Shown: positions 22,428 through 33,736, counted from the stretch's first letter. The stretch: DNA of 64,000 nucleotides from Puccinellia tenuiflora (GCA_012064385.1 QRDG01000527.1:2370349-2434348); one strand, 5' to 3'. Program-made: numbers and translations. The notes: generated by a model from the letters alone, not told the origin.

Positions 22428-24839
22428 ATGGCCGGCCCTTCTCGCGCCGAACGACTCGCTCGCCGGGCAGCCAGCGCCGCCACTGCTCCTCCTGCTGGCA
22501 ACCCGCGCGGCCGCCCGCGTGGGAGCGCCGCTCCGGCGCGCCGCGCCGACCCCGTGCCCCGCGTCGAGCACCCGGATGACGACGACATCGACCACGCTGA
22601 GGACGACCTCGGCGAAGAGGAGGCCTCCTCCCTGCACCCGTCGCGGGACCGTGCTGCCTCCTCGCTGGGCCGCCCTGCGCCCAGCCCGGCGACTGCGCTC
22701 CTCATGGCGCAGGAGCTGCTGCAGTACCGCCCCACGCCGGCGGCTCAGGAGGCCTGGCTCAACCGCGTCTCCGAACTCATCGGCGCCGCTCGGGCCGCCG
22801 CACCTGCACCGTCTCGTTCCCTGGTTCCTTCTGCACTCGTGGGGGATGTGGCGCACGGCGCACCTCCCGCGCCCGCTCCAGCTCCACCGGTTCCACCGCA
22901 GCCTGCTCCGACGGGGGCTCCTCCTCGCGACGGCCGCGCTGCATCGCACGCGTTGTCGCCGTACGACTGCCAAATCGTGCAGCGAGCCCCTGAGGATGCA
23001 CGCGTGAGCATCGAGCGCGGGCAGGAACGCCGCAACCGCGCCGTCCAGGACGTCGCTACCGCCGGGCGCCACCTCCGCGCCACCCTCGCCAACGGCACGG
23101 TCACCTACGGCACGACGGCCGCGTTCACTCGCAGCCTCCGTCGCGTCGTCTGGCCGGTCAAGTTCAGGCCGGACCTCCCTCCGCGCTACGACGGCAAGAA
23201 CAACCCCCTGGAGTTCCTGCAGCTCTACTCTCTGGCCATCCAGGCCGCCGGGGGCGACGACAAGGTCATGGCGAACTGGTTTCCCATGGCCCTCAAGGAC
23301 TCCGCGTCCTCATGGCTCACCAACCTCCCCGCCGAGTCCATCAACACCTGGGAGGAGCTCTGCCGGTGCTTCATCGCCAACTTCAAGGGCACGTACGAGC
23401 GCGGCCTCACCTACAACGACCTCCGCGCCGTGCGTCAGAAGCCCGGCGAGACCCTCCGCAAGTACATCCAGCGCTTCAGCCAAGTGCGCAACAAGATCCC
23501 CAACGCCACCGACGCACAGGTCATTTCGGCCTTCCAGGCTGGGGTCACAGACGTGCGGATGCTCGAGAAGCTCGGCATCCACGACAACATCACCACCGTC
23601 GTCAATCTTTTCGACTTGGCGGACAAGTGCGCCAAGGCTGAAGAGGGCCGCTTGTTCGTCAAGAACGAGCCAGGGGACCCCACCGAGGGGTCCAAGAAGA
23701 AGAAATCCTCCGAGAAGCGCAAGACTACTGCGGTCCTCACGGCAGAGCCCGACGCCAAGCAGCCTCGCCAAGCTGCCACTCCAGCCGCAGGACCTGAGAA
23801 GAAGGATGATCGTCCCTTCTGCATCTACCACAACAGGCATTCTCATGCCACCGAGGACTGCTACGACCTCAAGAGGCTTCGCGAGGCTCGCGAGGCAAAC
23901 GGAGGCCGCGGAGGCCACGGCGGAGGCCGCGGCGGCCGCGGGGGGCGACGCTGGAACAACAACTACAACGCCAACTACCAGCAGAACCCCCAGGCCAACG
24001 CCGCCCAGCCCGCGAATGACAACCTGCCTGCCGAGGCTGACGAGGGCTACCAGGTGCCTCGTGGGGCCGCTTGCATCCTCGGCGGGGCTCAGGCCCCTCG
24101 CTCCAACCGCCACTTCAAGCAACTCGCTCGCGAGGTCGCAGCAGCCCTTCCTGGAGTCGAGGCCTCCAGGCCCCTCAAGTGGTCCCAGTGCCCCATCACT
24201 TTCGACTCCAGCGACCACCCCAAGTCCATTTCAACCGTTGGCACCATCCCGCTGGTCTGCACCCCCACCATCAACAACATCGCCGTCTCTAAGACGCTCA
24301 TTGATGGGGGTGCCGGCCTCAACGTCATCTCCGTCGAGACATTCGAGAAGCTGCAGGTGCCCTACGAGCGGCTCATGCCTACCAGGCCCTTCTCGGGAGT
24401 GACAGAGGGTCTTACCACCCCTTTGGGGCAGGTGAGGCTTGCCGTCACTTTCGGCACCCAGGCCAACTACCGCACCGAGCTGATCGACTTCGACGTCGCG
24501 CACATCGGCCTGCCCTACAACGCCATACTCGGCTACCCCGCCCTCGCCAAGTTCATGGCGGTGACCCACCACGCCTACAACCTCGTCAAGCTCCCTGGCT
24601 CGGGTGGCACCATTGTCATCCGCGGCGTGGTCTCGGACGCCCTGTATGCTGCGCAAGCGGCCTACAAGGCTGCCGCGGTGGCGTCACCCGCTGATGAGGA
24701 CGAGGAGCCCCTCCCGAGGCCCCCCGCGAAGAAGAAGCAGCTTTTCTCTCAGGAGAAGGCCGCGACAAAGAAAGTGCCTCTCGAGGCAAACGGCTCGGGG
24801 GCTAGCGTCACAATCGGCGCCAACTTGCCTCCCAAATAG
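22428..24839 (+). CDS. gag-protease polyprotein of the Tat-lineage Ty3 element
   Basis: 803 codons from an ATG in good context (GCAGCCATGG) to TAG. The frame is open further upstream into the LTR, but there is no earlier ATG in frame. Residues 1-240 are Ala/Pro/Arg-rich and acidic. A retrotransposon gag domain spans about 241-410 (FRPDLPPRYDG, WFPMALKDSASSWL, TWEELCRCFIANFKGTYERG, QRFSQVRNKIP). A Lys-rich stretch and a Cys/His segment (CIYHNRHSHATEDC, about 464-477) follow, then Gly/Arg repeats, and an aspartic protease with active-site text LIDGGAGLNVIS near 624. The product forms the capsid-like particle and cleaves itself. The TAG lies where sister elements usually read straight on into pol, so it may be a nonsense change or a leaky stop. 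Confidence 0.9.
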   Translation: MAGPSRAERLARRAASAATAPPAGNPRGRPRGSAAPARRADPVPRVEHPDDDDIDHAEDDLGEEEASSLHPSRDRAASSLGRPAPSPATALLMAQELLQYRPTPAAQEAWLNRVSELIGAARAAAPAPSRSLVPSALVGDVAHGAPPAPAPAPPVPPQPAPTGAPPRDGRAASHALSPYDCQIVQRAPEDARVSIERGQERRNRAVQDVATAGRHLRATLANGTVTYGTTAAFTRSLRRVVWPVKFRPDLPPRYDGKNNPLEFLQLYSLAIQAAGGDDKVMANWFPMALKDSASSWLTNLPAESINTWEELCRCFIANFKGTYERGLTYNDLRAVRQKPGETLRKYIQRFSQVRNKIPNATDAQVISAFQAGVTDVRMLEKLGIHDNITTVVNLFDLADKCAKAEEGRLFVKNEPGDPTEGSKKKKSSEKRKTTAVLTAEPDAKQPRQAATPAAGPEKKDDRPFCIYHNRHSHATEDCYDLKRLREAREANGGRGGHGGGRGGRGGRRWNNNYNANYQQNPQANAAQPANDNLPAEADEGYQVPRGAACILGGAQAPRSNRHFKQLAREVAAALPGVEASRPLKWSQCPITFDSSDHPKSISTVGTIPLVCTPTINNIAVSKTLIDGGAGLNVISVETFEKLQVPYERLMPTRPFSGVTEGLTTPLGQVRLAVTFGTQANYRTELIDFDVAHIGLPYNAILGYPALAKFMAVTHHAYNLVKLPGSGGTIVIRGVVSDALYAAQAAYKAAAVASPADEDEEPLPRPPAKKKQLFSQEKAATKKVPLEANGSGASVTIGANLPPK

Positions 24840-25075
24840 GAAAGCGCGCTCGTCGCCTTCCTCAGGGCAAACTCTGACATGTTCGCATGGACACCGTCAG
24901 ATATGTCCGGAGTACCGAGGGAGGTGATCGAGCACCACTTAGCCGTGTGTCCAAACGCACGCCCCGTCAAGCAAAAAGCGCGGCGCCAGGCGCCAGAGAA
25001 GCAAGACTTCATCATCAAAGAAGGAGAAACTTCTGGCCACGCCAGTGTAATGAACATCTATTTCAGGTCATTCTG
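24840..25075 (+). pseudogene. N-terminal remnant of pol after the gag stop
   Basis: In the same frame as gag, after TAG, the text reads ALVAFLRANSDMFAWTPSDM and VIEHHLAVCPNARPVKQK, the usual lead-in to Ty3 reverse transcriptase. After about 25025 the match stops and a stop codon follows at 25073-25075. The reverse transcriptase core, RNase H and integrase are deleted. Confidence 0.8.
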
Positions 25076-25925
25076 AACCTTTGCGCATCGCGCCAGCATA
25101 TTTTGTTACTTCGGTAAGCTCTAGCGTTATTTGCTTTTCTCTCTCGCTCGTATGATCCCTCATGCGTATCTTGCGAGCGGGGGCTAGCATGGTGCCATGC
25201 CACGGGAGCATCCCGGCAGCACCTAAAACCCAAGGGATCTGAGCTCGGAACTTGCGGGTCAGCTCTCATGCATGTCAACTCCCAAGGAGCTCTGAACTCA
25301 TGGGTCAGCTCCCGCGCACGTCAACTCACCAAGGATCACCAAAAACCTTGGTGCCTGTTCTCCTCGCAAGACACGCATGAAGGAACCTACGAGCACCATA
25401 AGTTATCTAGCTATGTACTGCTTGTGGGTATGCCTATCTCTCCAAGTGCAGGAAAGCAGGCTATCCAAGCCTCAGGCAACTCCAAGGCAAAAACATCTCG
25501 CCAGGGAACCAACACCCTCTCCAAGGCAGAATGCCTCGCTAAGCTAAGTACAAAGACTTGGTTGAATTTCCTCTTGCTGGTTTTTGCCCCTCGAGTCTCT
25601 TTTCTCTCTCCTACGCCTCATGGGCTGCTTGCACGTCAAAGGGGGGCCCCAAGCATCGCGCTTCGAGGAGCTCTTACTTCTTGAGGCCTCACACACCCCC
25701 CGGCCTTGTGGAGCCCTGACTCTCACATACCGAAGCGGCGGTGGTGTAGCGCCAAGAGAGGGTCCTAAGACGTAGAGCGAAAAAGACATGAAGGGAAAAG
25801 ACAGAAGCCACCCGAGGGACGTTCACAAGCACACTCCAATATAACTTAACAAGTTCTTACAAAGTTTACAACCAAAATGACTAAGATAAACGTGCCCTCT
25901 GCACGCCCAGCTACAGACAAGGAGC
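25076..25925. other. non-coding spacer of the Tat-lineage element
   Basis: It lies between the pol remnant and the 3' end of the antisense gene. It has repeated short words such as TCAACTC and CAGCTC around 25260-25320 and a GC-rich part near 25600-25740. I see no supported gene. Confidence 0.5.
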
Positions 25926-28900
25926 TCAAGCCGTTGCGCCTCTTGAGGTGCCCTCCTTGTCCGCGGCGGTCTCCGCCCCCTCTTCCAGAGCATCCCCGTC
26001 ATCGCCTTCGATCACCACTTGGTCGAATTTCTTGGCAAACGCGATGGCAGCCTGCGTGGCGGTCTCCCGTGCCTTGTTGCTGATGGCGCGCGGCGGTGCC
26101 ATCACGTCCTCAAGATCAAGTGAGGGCTGGAGCCTCACGAGGTTGCTGAAGATGTTGGTGATGGCGACGACCAGGAGGTCGCGGCTCTCCTCCACGACGC
26201 GCTCGTCAAAGCTCTTCGCGACCCCTTCAAGCTTCCCGAGGAATTGCTCGAAGAAGTATGAATACGCGGTTTCATCGTCGGTCGCTGCGGAGAAGGAGGG
26301 GACGTCGATCCTCAGATCGTCCCCGACCGCGTGCACACGGCTCACCAAGCTCTGGAGAATGCTCTGGCGCTGGCGCGTCATGGACCGGCCGACCGCGCGC
26401 TGGTCCCGTGCTTGCTCCGCCAGAGCCGCGGCCGGCCCCACCTGCTGCCGGAGCTCATCCAGGTCCCTCTCCAGGGCGATGGCATTCCCCTCTGCGCGAG
26501 CCTGGGCCTCCCGGGAGACCTCGAGGCAAGAGGTCAACCGCTTCTCCTCCTGCTCGAGCTCCTTGATGCGCTTTTCGAACTCCTTGCGTTTGGTCTTGAG
26601 GCGGTCCTCATGCTTCGTGGCCTTCTCGTCGTACTCTTTGGCGAGGCCCTCACGGACGAGCTTGACCTTGAGGTCAGCCTCTTCTTGGAGCCTCTTCCGC
26701 TCCGCCGTGAGGTTGGCTTCATCGGTGGCCACCCGACCCTCACGCTCCTGCAGCTGCCCCTCGCGGGTGGCCTAGTCCTTCTCGAGCAGCTGGACCTGCT
26801 CCTCGCGCCTGTGCAGCTCCTTCTCTCGAAGGGAGAGCTCCTCCTCGCGCCGCACCAGCTCCGCCTCGCGGAGCGCTAGCTGCCCTTCGCGGGCATCCAG
26901 CAGCTCGCGGAGCTCCTTCAGGCTGGCCCTGGCGACCTCGGAGTCAGCAGCAAACTTCTGCTCCGCGGCCGCTAGCTCGTCGTGTTTGGAGGCGGTCTCT
27001 GCCTCGAGCGCCTCCCTGGCGGCGTCGAGCTCGTCCATCACCTCCTGCGCCTCCCGCTTGACGCTGTCGCGGGTTTCTTTGGCGAAGCGGAGGGCCTCTT
27101 GGCGCTCCGCCTGGGCCGCCGCGTCTTGCCGGCGGAACATCTCCACCCTCTCATGAAGAAGGGTCCAGGCCTCGCCGAGCCTTGCCCTTTCCTCCGCCAG
27201 GGCGTTTTCTTCCTCGGCGAGCTGCTCCTCCAGCCCGTCGAGAGCCCGCCGCGCCTGGTTAAGGACGATTCGGCGACGAATTACTTGGCGCCGCGGCTCT
27301 TGCAGCGCCAAGGTGGCTCCCGCGCTACTGCTGGGTGTGGAGTCCTCGATCCTCGCCGAGGCGCCCGGGGCCTCCTGCCTCGGGCCCACGACCGCCTCCG
27401 GTGCGGTCTGGGGGCTTGAGGGGGCGCCTCCCTCGACGCTTGCTTCGGTTGCCCTCTGGGGGCTGGGCGCCTCCTCGCGCTCAGCTCCAGCGCCAGTGAG
27501 CTCCGGAGGTGCCTCCGCCTCCTGCTCCTCAGGGGCGCCTCCGGCCCCCTCTGCGACGGCCGCGTCCGCCGCGGCCTCGGGCACATCGGCCCCTTGTGGA
27601 GGAGCCTTCCCCCCCGTTGGGGGCGGCTCCAGGATGATCTCCTCATCCATCCTCTCCTCCTCCGTCTCGGTCTGGACGGGAGGAATGGCCGTCCATGTTG
27701 GCGACGGCGGTGCCATTTCTTTTACCACCTCCTCCACGCGGTGCTCGACCGCGGGAGGAGCCGCCGCTCGAGGCGAGGATGGCGCCGCCTCTTTGGTCAC
27801 CCCCTCCTCACGGTGCTCCGTCACGGGGGGAGTGACCGCGCGGACCGACGACGGCGTGGCCTCCTCGACCACCACCACCTCCGCGCGGTGCTCAACCGCG
27901 GGAGGGACAGCTTCCTGCTGCGGTTCGTCGGCCGCAGGCGTCTCCGCGACGACGCTGGCGGTCTCTCCCAGCTTGTGGAGCCGCCGCCTCTTTGGCTCCG
28001 CGGGCTGCCTGAAAGGAAGACAAGTTGGAGATCCTTCAATGAGGTTTTTCTGAGAAGCAAAATGTTGAAGGAAAAAGAAAAATCAAAGGCTTACTCGCCG
28101 GCCATTAGCCACACCCTTTTCTTCGCCTTGGGTGGCTGGGTGTTGCTTGCTCCGGCCTCCTCCCGAGCCGCTCCTGTCTCCACGCGAGGGGTGTCTCTCG
28201 CGGTTGCGGCCCTCCTGTCGTGGACGGCCTTGGAGCGGGGTTCGCAGCGCCCTCTCCCGCCGCCGCTCGTCTCCCCCTCCTCTTCGGCGCGCTGGGAGCG
28301 GACGAAGCGGAGGGCACCCTCCTCGTCGCTGGAGGAGAGCACCTGGAGGTCCACCTCAGCATGAACGCTCCTTGAGGAGCCGATGTCCTCACCGACAGGG
28401 TCAGTGCCCCTCGAAGCCTCGTCCTCGCCGAGGGGGTCCTCGCTTCTCGAGGCCTCTTCCTCGGCGGACTCCTTAGCCTCCTCAGGCTCCGGAGGCTCGT
28501 CCATGTACTCCGGCTCTGCCGCCCACGGGTTAGGGCGAGGCCCGCGGTGCCCCGCGGGCACAATTCCCCACTCGTCGAACGTGGGCATGCATGCACGCTG
28601 CTCCACGATGCTTTCCTCGGCGAAGCAGATGAGTGGTTTGGCGGCCTCCTTGGTGGGGGATGGGACCTCCGACGTCGCGAAGAGGACGCCCATGATCTGG
28701 CGTAGTACCTCAGGCGCAAAGCCATCCCTGCTCAGACGCATTGCGTCCCCCTTGCCGTCGTATCGCCACACCGGCTGGGCGTGCAGTTGGAGGATGGCGA
28801 TGCGGCGCCTGGTGAAGTCTTTTGCCACCATCTGGCCGGTGACCCCTGCCTCGCGCATGCGACGGATGCACTCGTACACCGCGTCAAGCCTCGAGCCCCT

Positions 28901-29335
28901 GAAGTCCGCGCTTGCCCAGCGCGCCCACTTCCTCGGGGGCCCCTCGGGCACCTCCAGGAGAGGGTGTGTGGCCTTGGCGTCGACGAAGAGCCACTTCTCG
29001 CGGAACTTATCCACCTTCTTCGTCACCTTGGTGACGGCGTCCTCACCGCACCAGGCGATGGGAATGTAGTTCTCGCTCCTGGCGTCGGCGATGCGGAAGG
29101 AGACGCACCCGAGCCGCTCGCCCTAGGCGGTGCTCCGGAGAGAGTAGAAGCTCCGGAAGAGTGCCACCGAGGGGCGAATGCCGATGTAGGCCTCGCAGAG
29201 GTGGGCGAAGATGGCGAGGATGAGGATGGAATTGGGATGAAGATGAAGCAACTGGATCTGGTACACCTCCAAGATCGCCAGGAGGAAGTCGGAGAACGGC
29301 GGCACCAGGCCGGCGTAGAGACCATGGAGGACTAT
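25926..29335 (-). pseudogene. antisense spliced gene of the Tat element (gypsy-type 'transposase_28'-like domain plus coiled coil)
   Basis: Minus strand. Exon A runs about 29335-28095 and exon B 28008-25926, joined by an 86-bp intron with GTAAGC and TTTCAG; splicing keeps the frame. Exon A starts inside a domain reading HGLYAGLVPPFSDFLLAILE and ANLCEAYIG-type text, then TKKVDKFREKWLFVD, resembling the plant 'putative gypsy type transposon' domain (PF04195 type), followed by acidic repeats ending KKRVWLMAGE. Exon B gives Pro/Glu-rich repeats (PPAVEHR..EEV units) and a long coiled coil (RLQEEADLKVKLVREGL, EFEKRIKELEQEEKRL). Two in-frame TAG codons (29123-29125 and 26772-26774) break it, and the 5' end is missing. 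The function of these antisense genes is not known; partners of gag or regulation by antisense transcripts have been considered. Confidence 0.75.
28009..28094 (-). other. intron of the antisense gene
   Basis: On the minus strand it begins GTAAGCC after GGCGA and ends CTTTCAG before GCAGCCC. It is AT-rich within a GC-rich gene. Removing it joins two open frames in phase, which is the main evidence that splicing is real. Confidence 0.8.
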
Positions 29336-30309
29336 CGGGCTTCCGGTACTACCGGGTCTGGGGTGGTACTACCGCATTCCTTTCCGAGCAGAAAAACTGC
29401 TTCACGCTTTTGGTCATAACTTTCACTTCCAGACTCCGTTTTTGGTGTTCTTTGGTTCGTTTCGAAGCTACGGACAAGCTCTACATCACCACAGCGGTTG
29501 CTCCACTTTCTATTGCCACTAAATTTCGTGAGAAAGGAAGGGAATTTCGTCTACAAGGGTGAAGATCGTCGTCGGAAGGTATAAACTCCCCGCCCACCTT
29601 GCATCACTTGTTAGCCAAGCCTCTTGCGCCTATCTATCCTATTGAAACTTTCTCATCTATGATTGCTTGGGCTTTGCACACTTGATACCTCGTAGTGTTC
29701 CGAGCAAACATTGTATGCACTAGTAGCTATAATTCCTGTTGGCAAGCACAGTGAGAGGCAAAAGAGAATCAATTGAAAAGTGAATAAAAAAAAGCAAAGA
29801 AAGAGCCTCAATGCCATATCTTTTGTAGGTCACGCAAGCTCGATGAAAAATTCATAGATGTGGTATCTTTGTGCAAATCTTGTAGCCCACTAATAATTTG
29901 CAATCGAGTTGGTTTCTCTTGCACTTGTGCGACTTGAGCTATAGTCTTTGCTAGGTCCATCAATAGTTCCTTTTGGGTTGTGCAAGTCCTACCTTTCATA
30001 GCGTGTGTTTGTATGAGTTTTTCCTCATATCTTTTGAGATCGACTTGTTTTGCTTTGTGATCATCGTGGTTCTCTACTTGCCTTAACAATATATTGGTTT
30101 CCGGTTGTTCCCTTGGCTTTCCACAATCCTTACCTATCCACCCATAGGCCGTGTGTGTTTTGGAGTTGCTTTTGGATCCTTGAAACCAAGTCACCGCATT
30201 CTTGTGTATCGGTTCATCTTGTCAAGCCCACTTGTTCCAATACTATCCAAAGAAGGTAAGAGAGGTTTTAGCCACCACATATTCCACATATCACTTGTGT
30301 GTTCTTATC

Positions 30310-32235
30310 ATGACTAGGGAAGAACAAGGCGCCGGACCGAGCAAACAAGAGGAAGCCCTCAAGAGGTACATGGAAGATAGCTTACGCCATTTTGAGGAAC
30401 GTCAACAAGCCATTCAACACGAGACCCAAGAGGCCCGACGTGAGAGCCAAGACGCCCAACGTGAGAGCAATGAGCGTTTCACTCGCCTCGAGGAGTCTAT
30501 GAGCAAGCTTCTCGAAAGAAGAAATCAGCACTCCTCAAGGTCAAGCTCACACAAGTAGGAAAAGGCTTATAGGTGGATTATTTAGCCATGGCGCACCATC
30601 ATTTTGGTGCGCCACGAGTATCTAGCCGTGGCGCACCAGACATAGATGCGCCACGCATATTTTGGTGCGCCACGGCTAAGTGCGCGCTGGGTCGACTGGC
30701 GTGCCCCCTCATTACCCGTGGCGCACTACATTTTTGTGCGCCACGGGTAAGTTGGTACCCGTGGCGCATCCCGACGACTTGCGCCACCACTAGATTCTCA
30801 TCCGCGGGGGGGCTTCGTAATACCCACGCAGCTCAACTTCCTGCGCCACCGCTAAATTCTGCTCCCGCACACTCACGGCCGTTCCATTTCTTTCGCGTTT
30901 CAGTTTTTTTTTGCTTTTTCTCAGATCTAGATCCGATCTGATCCACCCACGTCCACCTACCACCCACGTTCCTTATCCAAAAACAAAGCGACGTGGTATT
31001 CTTTCTCCGCGACGAGCGAGCTTGCTCCTCTCTGCGCCCCTCCCCCTCCCCTCCCCCACCGCACGCGACGAGACCGGAAGCCCACATGCCCGACGGCCGG
31101 CGCGGCCGAGAAGAGGGCGGGGCATGCGGAGCCACCGCGGCTACCGGCGCGCTCGATGGTGCGGCCGGTGGGAAGATCCCCCGCACTTGGAGGAGGAAGC
31201 CCCGCGCATCGAGCACGTGGTCCAGGAGGTCCACCGGCGAGGAAGACAAAGCCCTCCGCGATGTGCGTCCTGGTCGACGACGAGGAAGCCCCCGTGCATG
31301 CGTCGTCGCGAAATCCGTAGCCCCCCGCATGCGCCCTGGTCGAAGAAGACGAAGTCCACGCGCGCCTTGCTCCCCGCGGCGGAGAGGAAGCACCCCGCGT
31401 GCGCGTCCTGCCACAGAGGCGCGCATCCGGCGACCGCGGCCGAAGCCCCCCGGCGACCGCAGATGAAGCTCCCCGGCGCACATCCGGCGACCGCAGACGG
31501 AACCGAACGGAACGGAGCCCCTGCCATGGTGCGGAGCTCCTCCACGTGCGTCCAACGCGACGGTGGCCGGAGGAGCCGGAGCCGTCGACCATGGTGCAGA
31601 GCTCCCGTGCGTCCATGGTCGGCCAAGGTCGTGGATGAGCCCCCCCCCCCCGTCGGCATGGGAAAGGATCTCCTCCGCGCACGACCACCGCAACGGCGGT
31701 CAGAGGAGCCCCCCCGCATCCTCCTCTCCGTGCGCGAAGGCCCCCGCAGCTGGCTGGGTTGTGTCGGCGGCAGCTCCGAACGTGCTCCGTACGCTGCCTC
31801 CGGGCGGCGGCGGCATTTTTTTTATTTCACGAAAAACATACCCGTGGCGCATCTACTCATATACTCGTGGCGCACGTTAGCCGTGGCGCAGGGTGTAGAG
31901 GTGCGCCACGGCTAAATTTGTTACCCGTGGCGCACCGTGCTGCCTGCGCCACGGCTAAAAATTACCCGTGGCGTGGCAATCCATGGCGCAGGCCCCTGCG
32001 CCACAGGAAAGCTTTTTTGTGCTAGTGTCAAGGTCTTCACACCGTTCCGACGCAAGAAGCAAAGTTCCAAGTGAGGTTGGTCAAGGTCCACGCCAACATC
32101 AAGAGATACCAAATCAAGAGCGCCATCGTAATGGAGAGGACTTGGACCCTCAACGACATCAAGAGCACCAACGTCAAGAGATACCAAATCAAGAGCGCCA
32201 TCATCATGAAGAGGACTTGGACCCTCAACGACATA
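30310..32235 (+). pseudogene. start of gag of the CRM-like element, split by a CACTA insertion
   Basis: The ATG at 30310 begins MTREEQGAGPSKQEEALKRY, then a charged helix rich in RRES/QRES repeats and LEESMSKLLERR. It is cut at 30549 by the mini-CACTA and resumes at 32031 after the TCA duplication. The resumed part holds a 75-bp tandem duplication (about 32103-32177 and 32178-32235) rich in Gln, His, Arg and Asp codons in one frame. It ends at the damaged copia LTR at 32236. No capsid domain or zinc knuckle remains. Confidence 0.6.
30550..32027 (+). mobile_element. non-autonomous mini-CACTA (En/Spm) element
   Basis: The 3' end is GCTAGTG at 32021-32027 and the 5' end CACAAGTAGGAAAAGGC at 30550, one base off the canonical CACTA start. 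A 3-bp TCA duplication flanks it at 30547-30549 and 32028-32030. Both subterminal regions (about 30590-30860 and 31850-32010) are packed with GTGGCGCA/TGCGCCAC repeats in both orientations, the typical transposase-binding arrays. The 1-kb GC-rich middle has frames on both strands but none with a recognisable domain. It needs transposase from elsewhere. Confidence 0.85.
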
Positions 32236-33736
32236 GATCTCTGCACCACGACGGTTGTGGTGGCGTTGATGGTGTAGATCTCCACGAGCATGGCTTCGCC
32301 TAAGCCATGGCACGAGGAGAAGGACGAGGAGATGGTGCAGTAGCCCTACGGCTAGGGGTGGTGCAGCAGCTTTGGTGGAGGAGATGGCGGCAGCCCTACG
32401 GGAGGGGTGGCGCCAAGGGGAGGTGGTGCGGCTAGGGGAGAGGAGGGGGCGGCGGCTAGTGCACCAAGGGGGTGCGGCGCCCCTCCCCTAGTCCCTCCTT
32501 ATATAGGACGCAGGGGGGGTGCACCCCAAGGCCTCCCTAGGGCCGGCGGCTGGGGTTCCTTGGCCCCCAAGCCAGCCCCTAGGGTTAGGGTTTGGCCGGC
32601 CCCCTTTTGGGCCCCTTTGGCCCGCATGGGCCTTTGATGCCCTGGTGGTGCGGCTGGCCCATGAGGCTAGTCCACCACCCCTTTATCCCATGTGGGCCCT
32701 ATACTCCTATGGGCCCCACTTCTAGACCCCTCTAGAACCTTCCAGAAAAATCCGGAACCCTTCCAGAAAATTCCGGAACTTTTCCGACACCTCCGGAAAC
32801 CACTTTCCATATATGAATCTTATTCTCCGGACTCTTCCGGAACTCCTCGTGATGTCTGGGATCCCATCCGAGACTCCGAATCACCATTCGTACATACCAT
32901 CAATTATCTCATCGCTAACCCTAGCTACATCTGAGCGTTAAGTGTGTGACCCTACGGGTTCGAGAACATGCAGACATGATCAGATCAATAATCAATAGCG
33001 GGACCGGGATGCCCATATTGACTCCTACATATTCAACGAAGTTCCTTATCGATTGAACCACGATGCCGGAGATTCTTAATCTCGTATACGATTCCCTTTG
33101 TCTCACCGATATTTAACTTGCCCGAGATTCGATCGTCGATATCTCCATATCTAATTCTATCTCGTTACCTGACAAATTCTCTTTACTCATCCATAATATA
33201 GGATCTCCGTGATTACTCCTAATCACATGGTTGCAACCTTTCTGATGCTATATTACCGAGAGGGCCCAGAGATATCTTTTCCCGTCACAAGGAAGGACAA
33301 ATCCCACTCTTGATTCATGTCACCCAACAAATACCATCGGAGATACCTGAAAAGCCACCTTTATAATCACCCAGTTACGAAGTGACGTTTGATGTCCACA
33401 AAGTATTCCTCCGGTAAACAGGAGTGACATAATCTCATGGTCTAAGGAAACTATACTTGGCATATACTAAAAGTGTTGACAATGAAACTGAGTGAAACGA
33501 TCGATTGCAACTCTTTATTATTGGGTCTTGTCCGTCACATCATTACTCCTAATGATATGACTCCGTTATAGAGTGACTATAACAAGTCCATGGTTAGGAA
33601 ACTCCTGGTGTTTATATTCCACACATGTATTATGTTTCCAATTAATACAATTATAGCATGGATAATAAACTATTATCATAAACATGAATATGCTAATAAA
33701 CCATTTTATTATTGGCTCTAGGGCATATTCCCAATA
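32236..33736 (-). repeat. 3' LTR of the copia element, truncated
   Basis: It aligns with about 38796-40345. It is missing the part equivalent to 38472-38795 and an internal 51-bp segment at 33601-33604. Its start is TATTGGGAATATG instead of TGTTGGG, so the terminal TG is mutated. Confidence 0.85.

Larger units (their letters stand above)
21324..29335 (+). mobile_element. Ty3/gypsy element of the Tat lineage, non-autonomous and lacking its 3' LTR
   Basis: Parts in order: 5' LTR 21324-22376, primer site, gag-protease 22428-24839, a short pol remnant to about 25025, non-coding spacer, then an antisense spliced gene 29335-25926. Reverse transcriptase, RNase H and integrase are gone. No second LTR is found; at about 29335 the sequence changes abruptly to the next element. 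An antisense extra gene between pol and the 3' LTR is known in Tat-lineage elements such as Grande and RIRE2 relatives. The right boundary is approximate. Confidence 0.85.

Noticed and set aside
25948..29069. Several long plus-strand frames with Leu/Arg/Ser-rich products
   Set aside because: They are complements of the antisense Tat gene, whose minus-strand product has coiled-coil and domain features.
30833..31919. Long frames on both strands inside the mini-CACTA
   Set aside because: They arise from GC-rich DNA without stops, show no known domain, and overlap each other on both strands.
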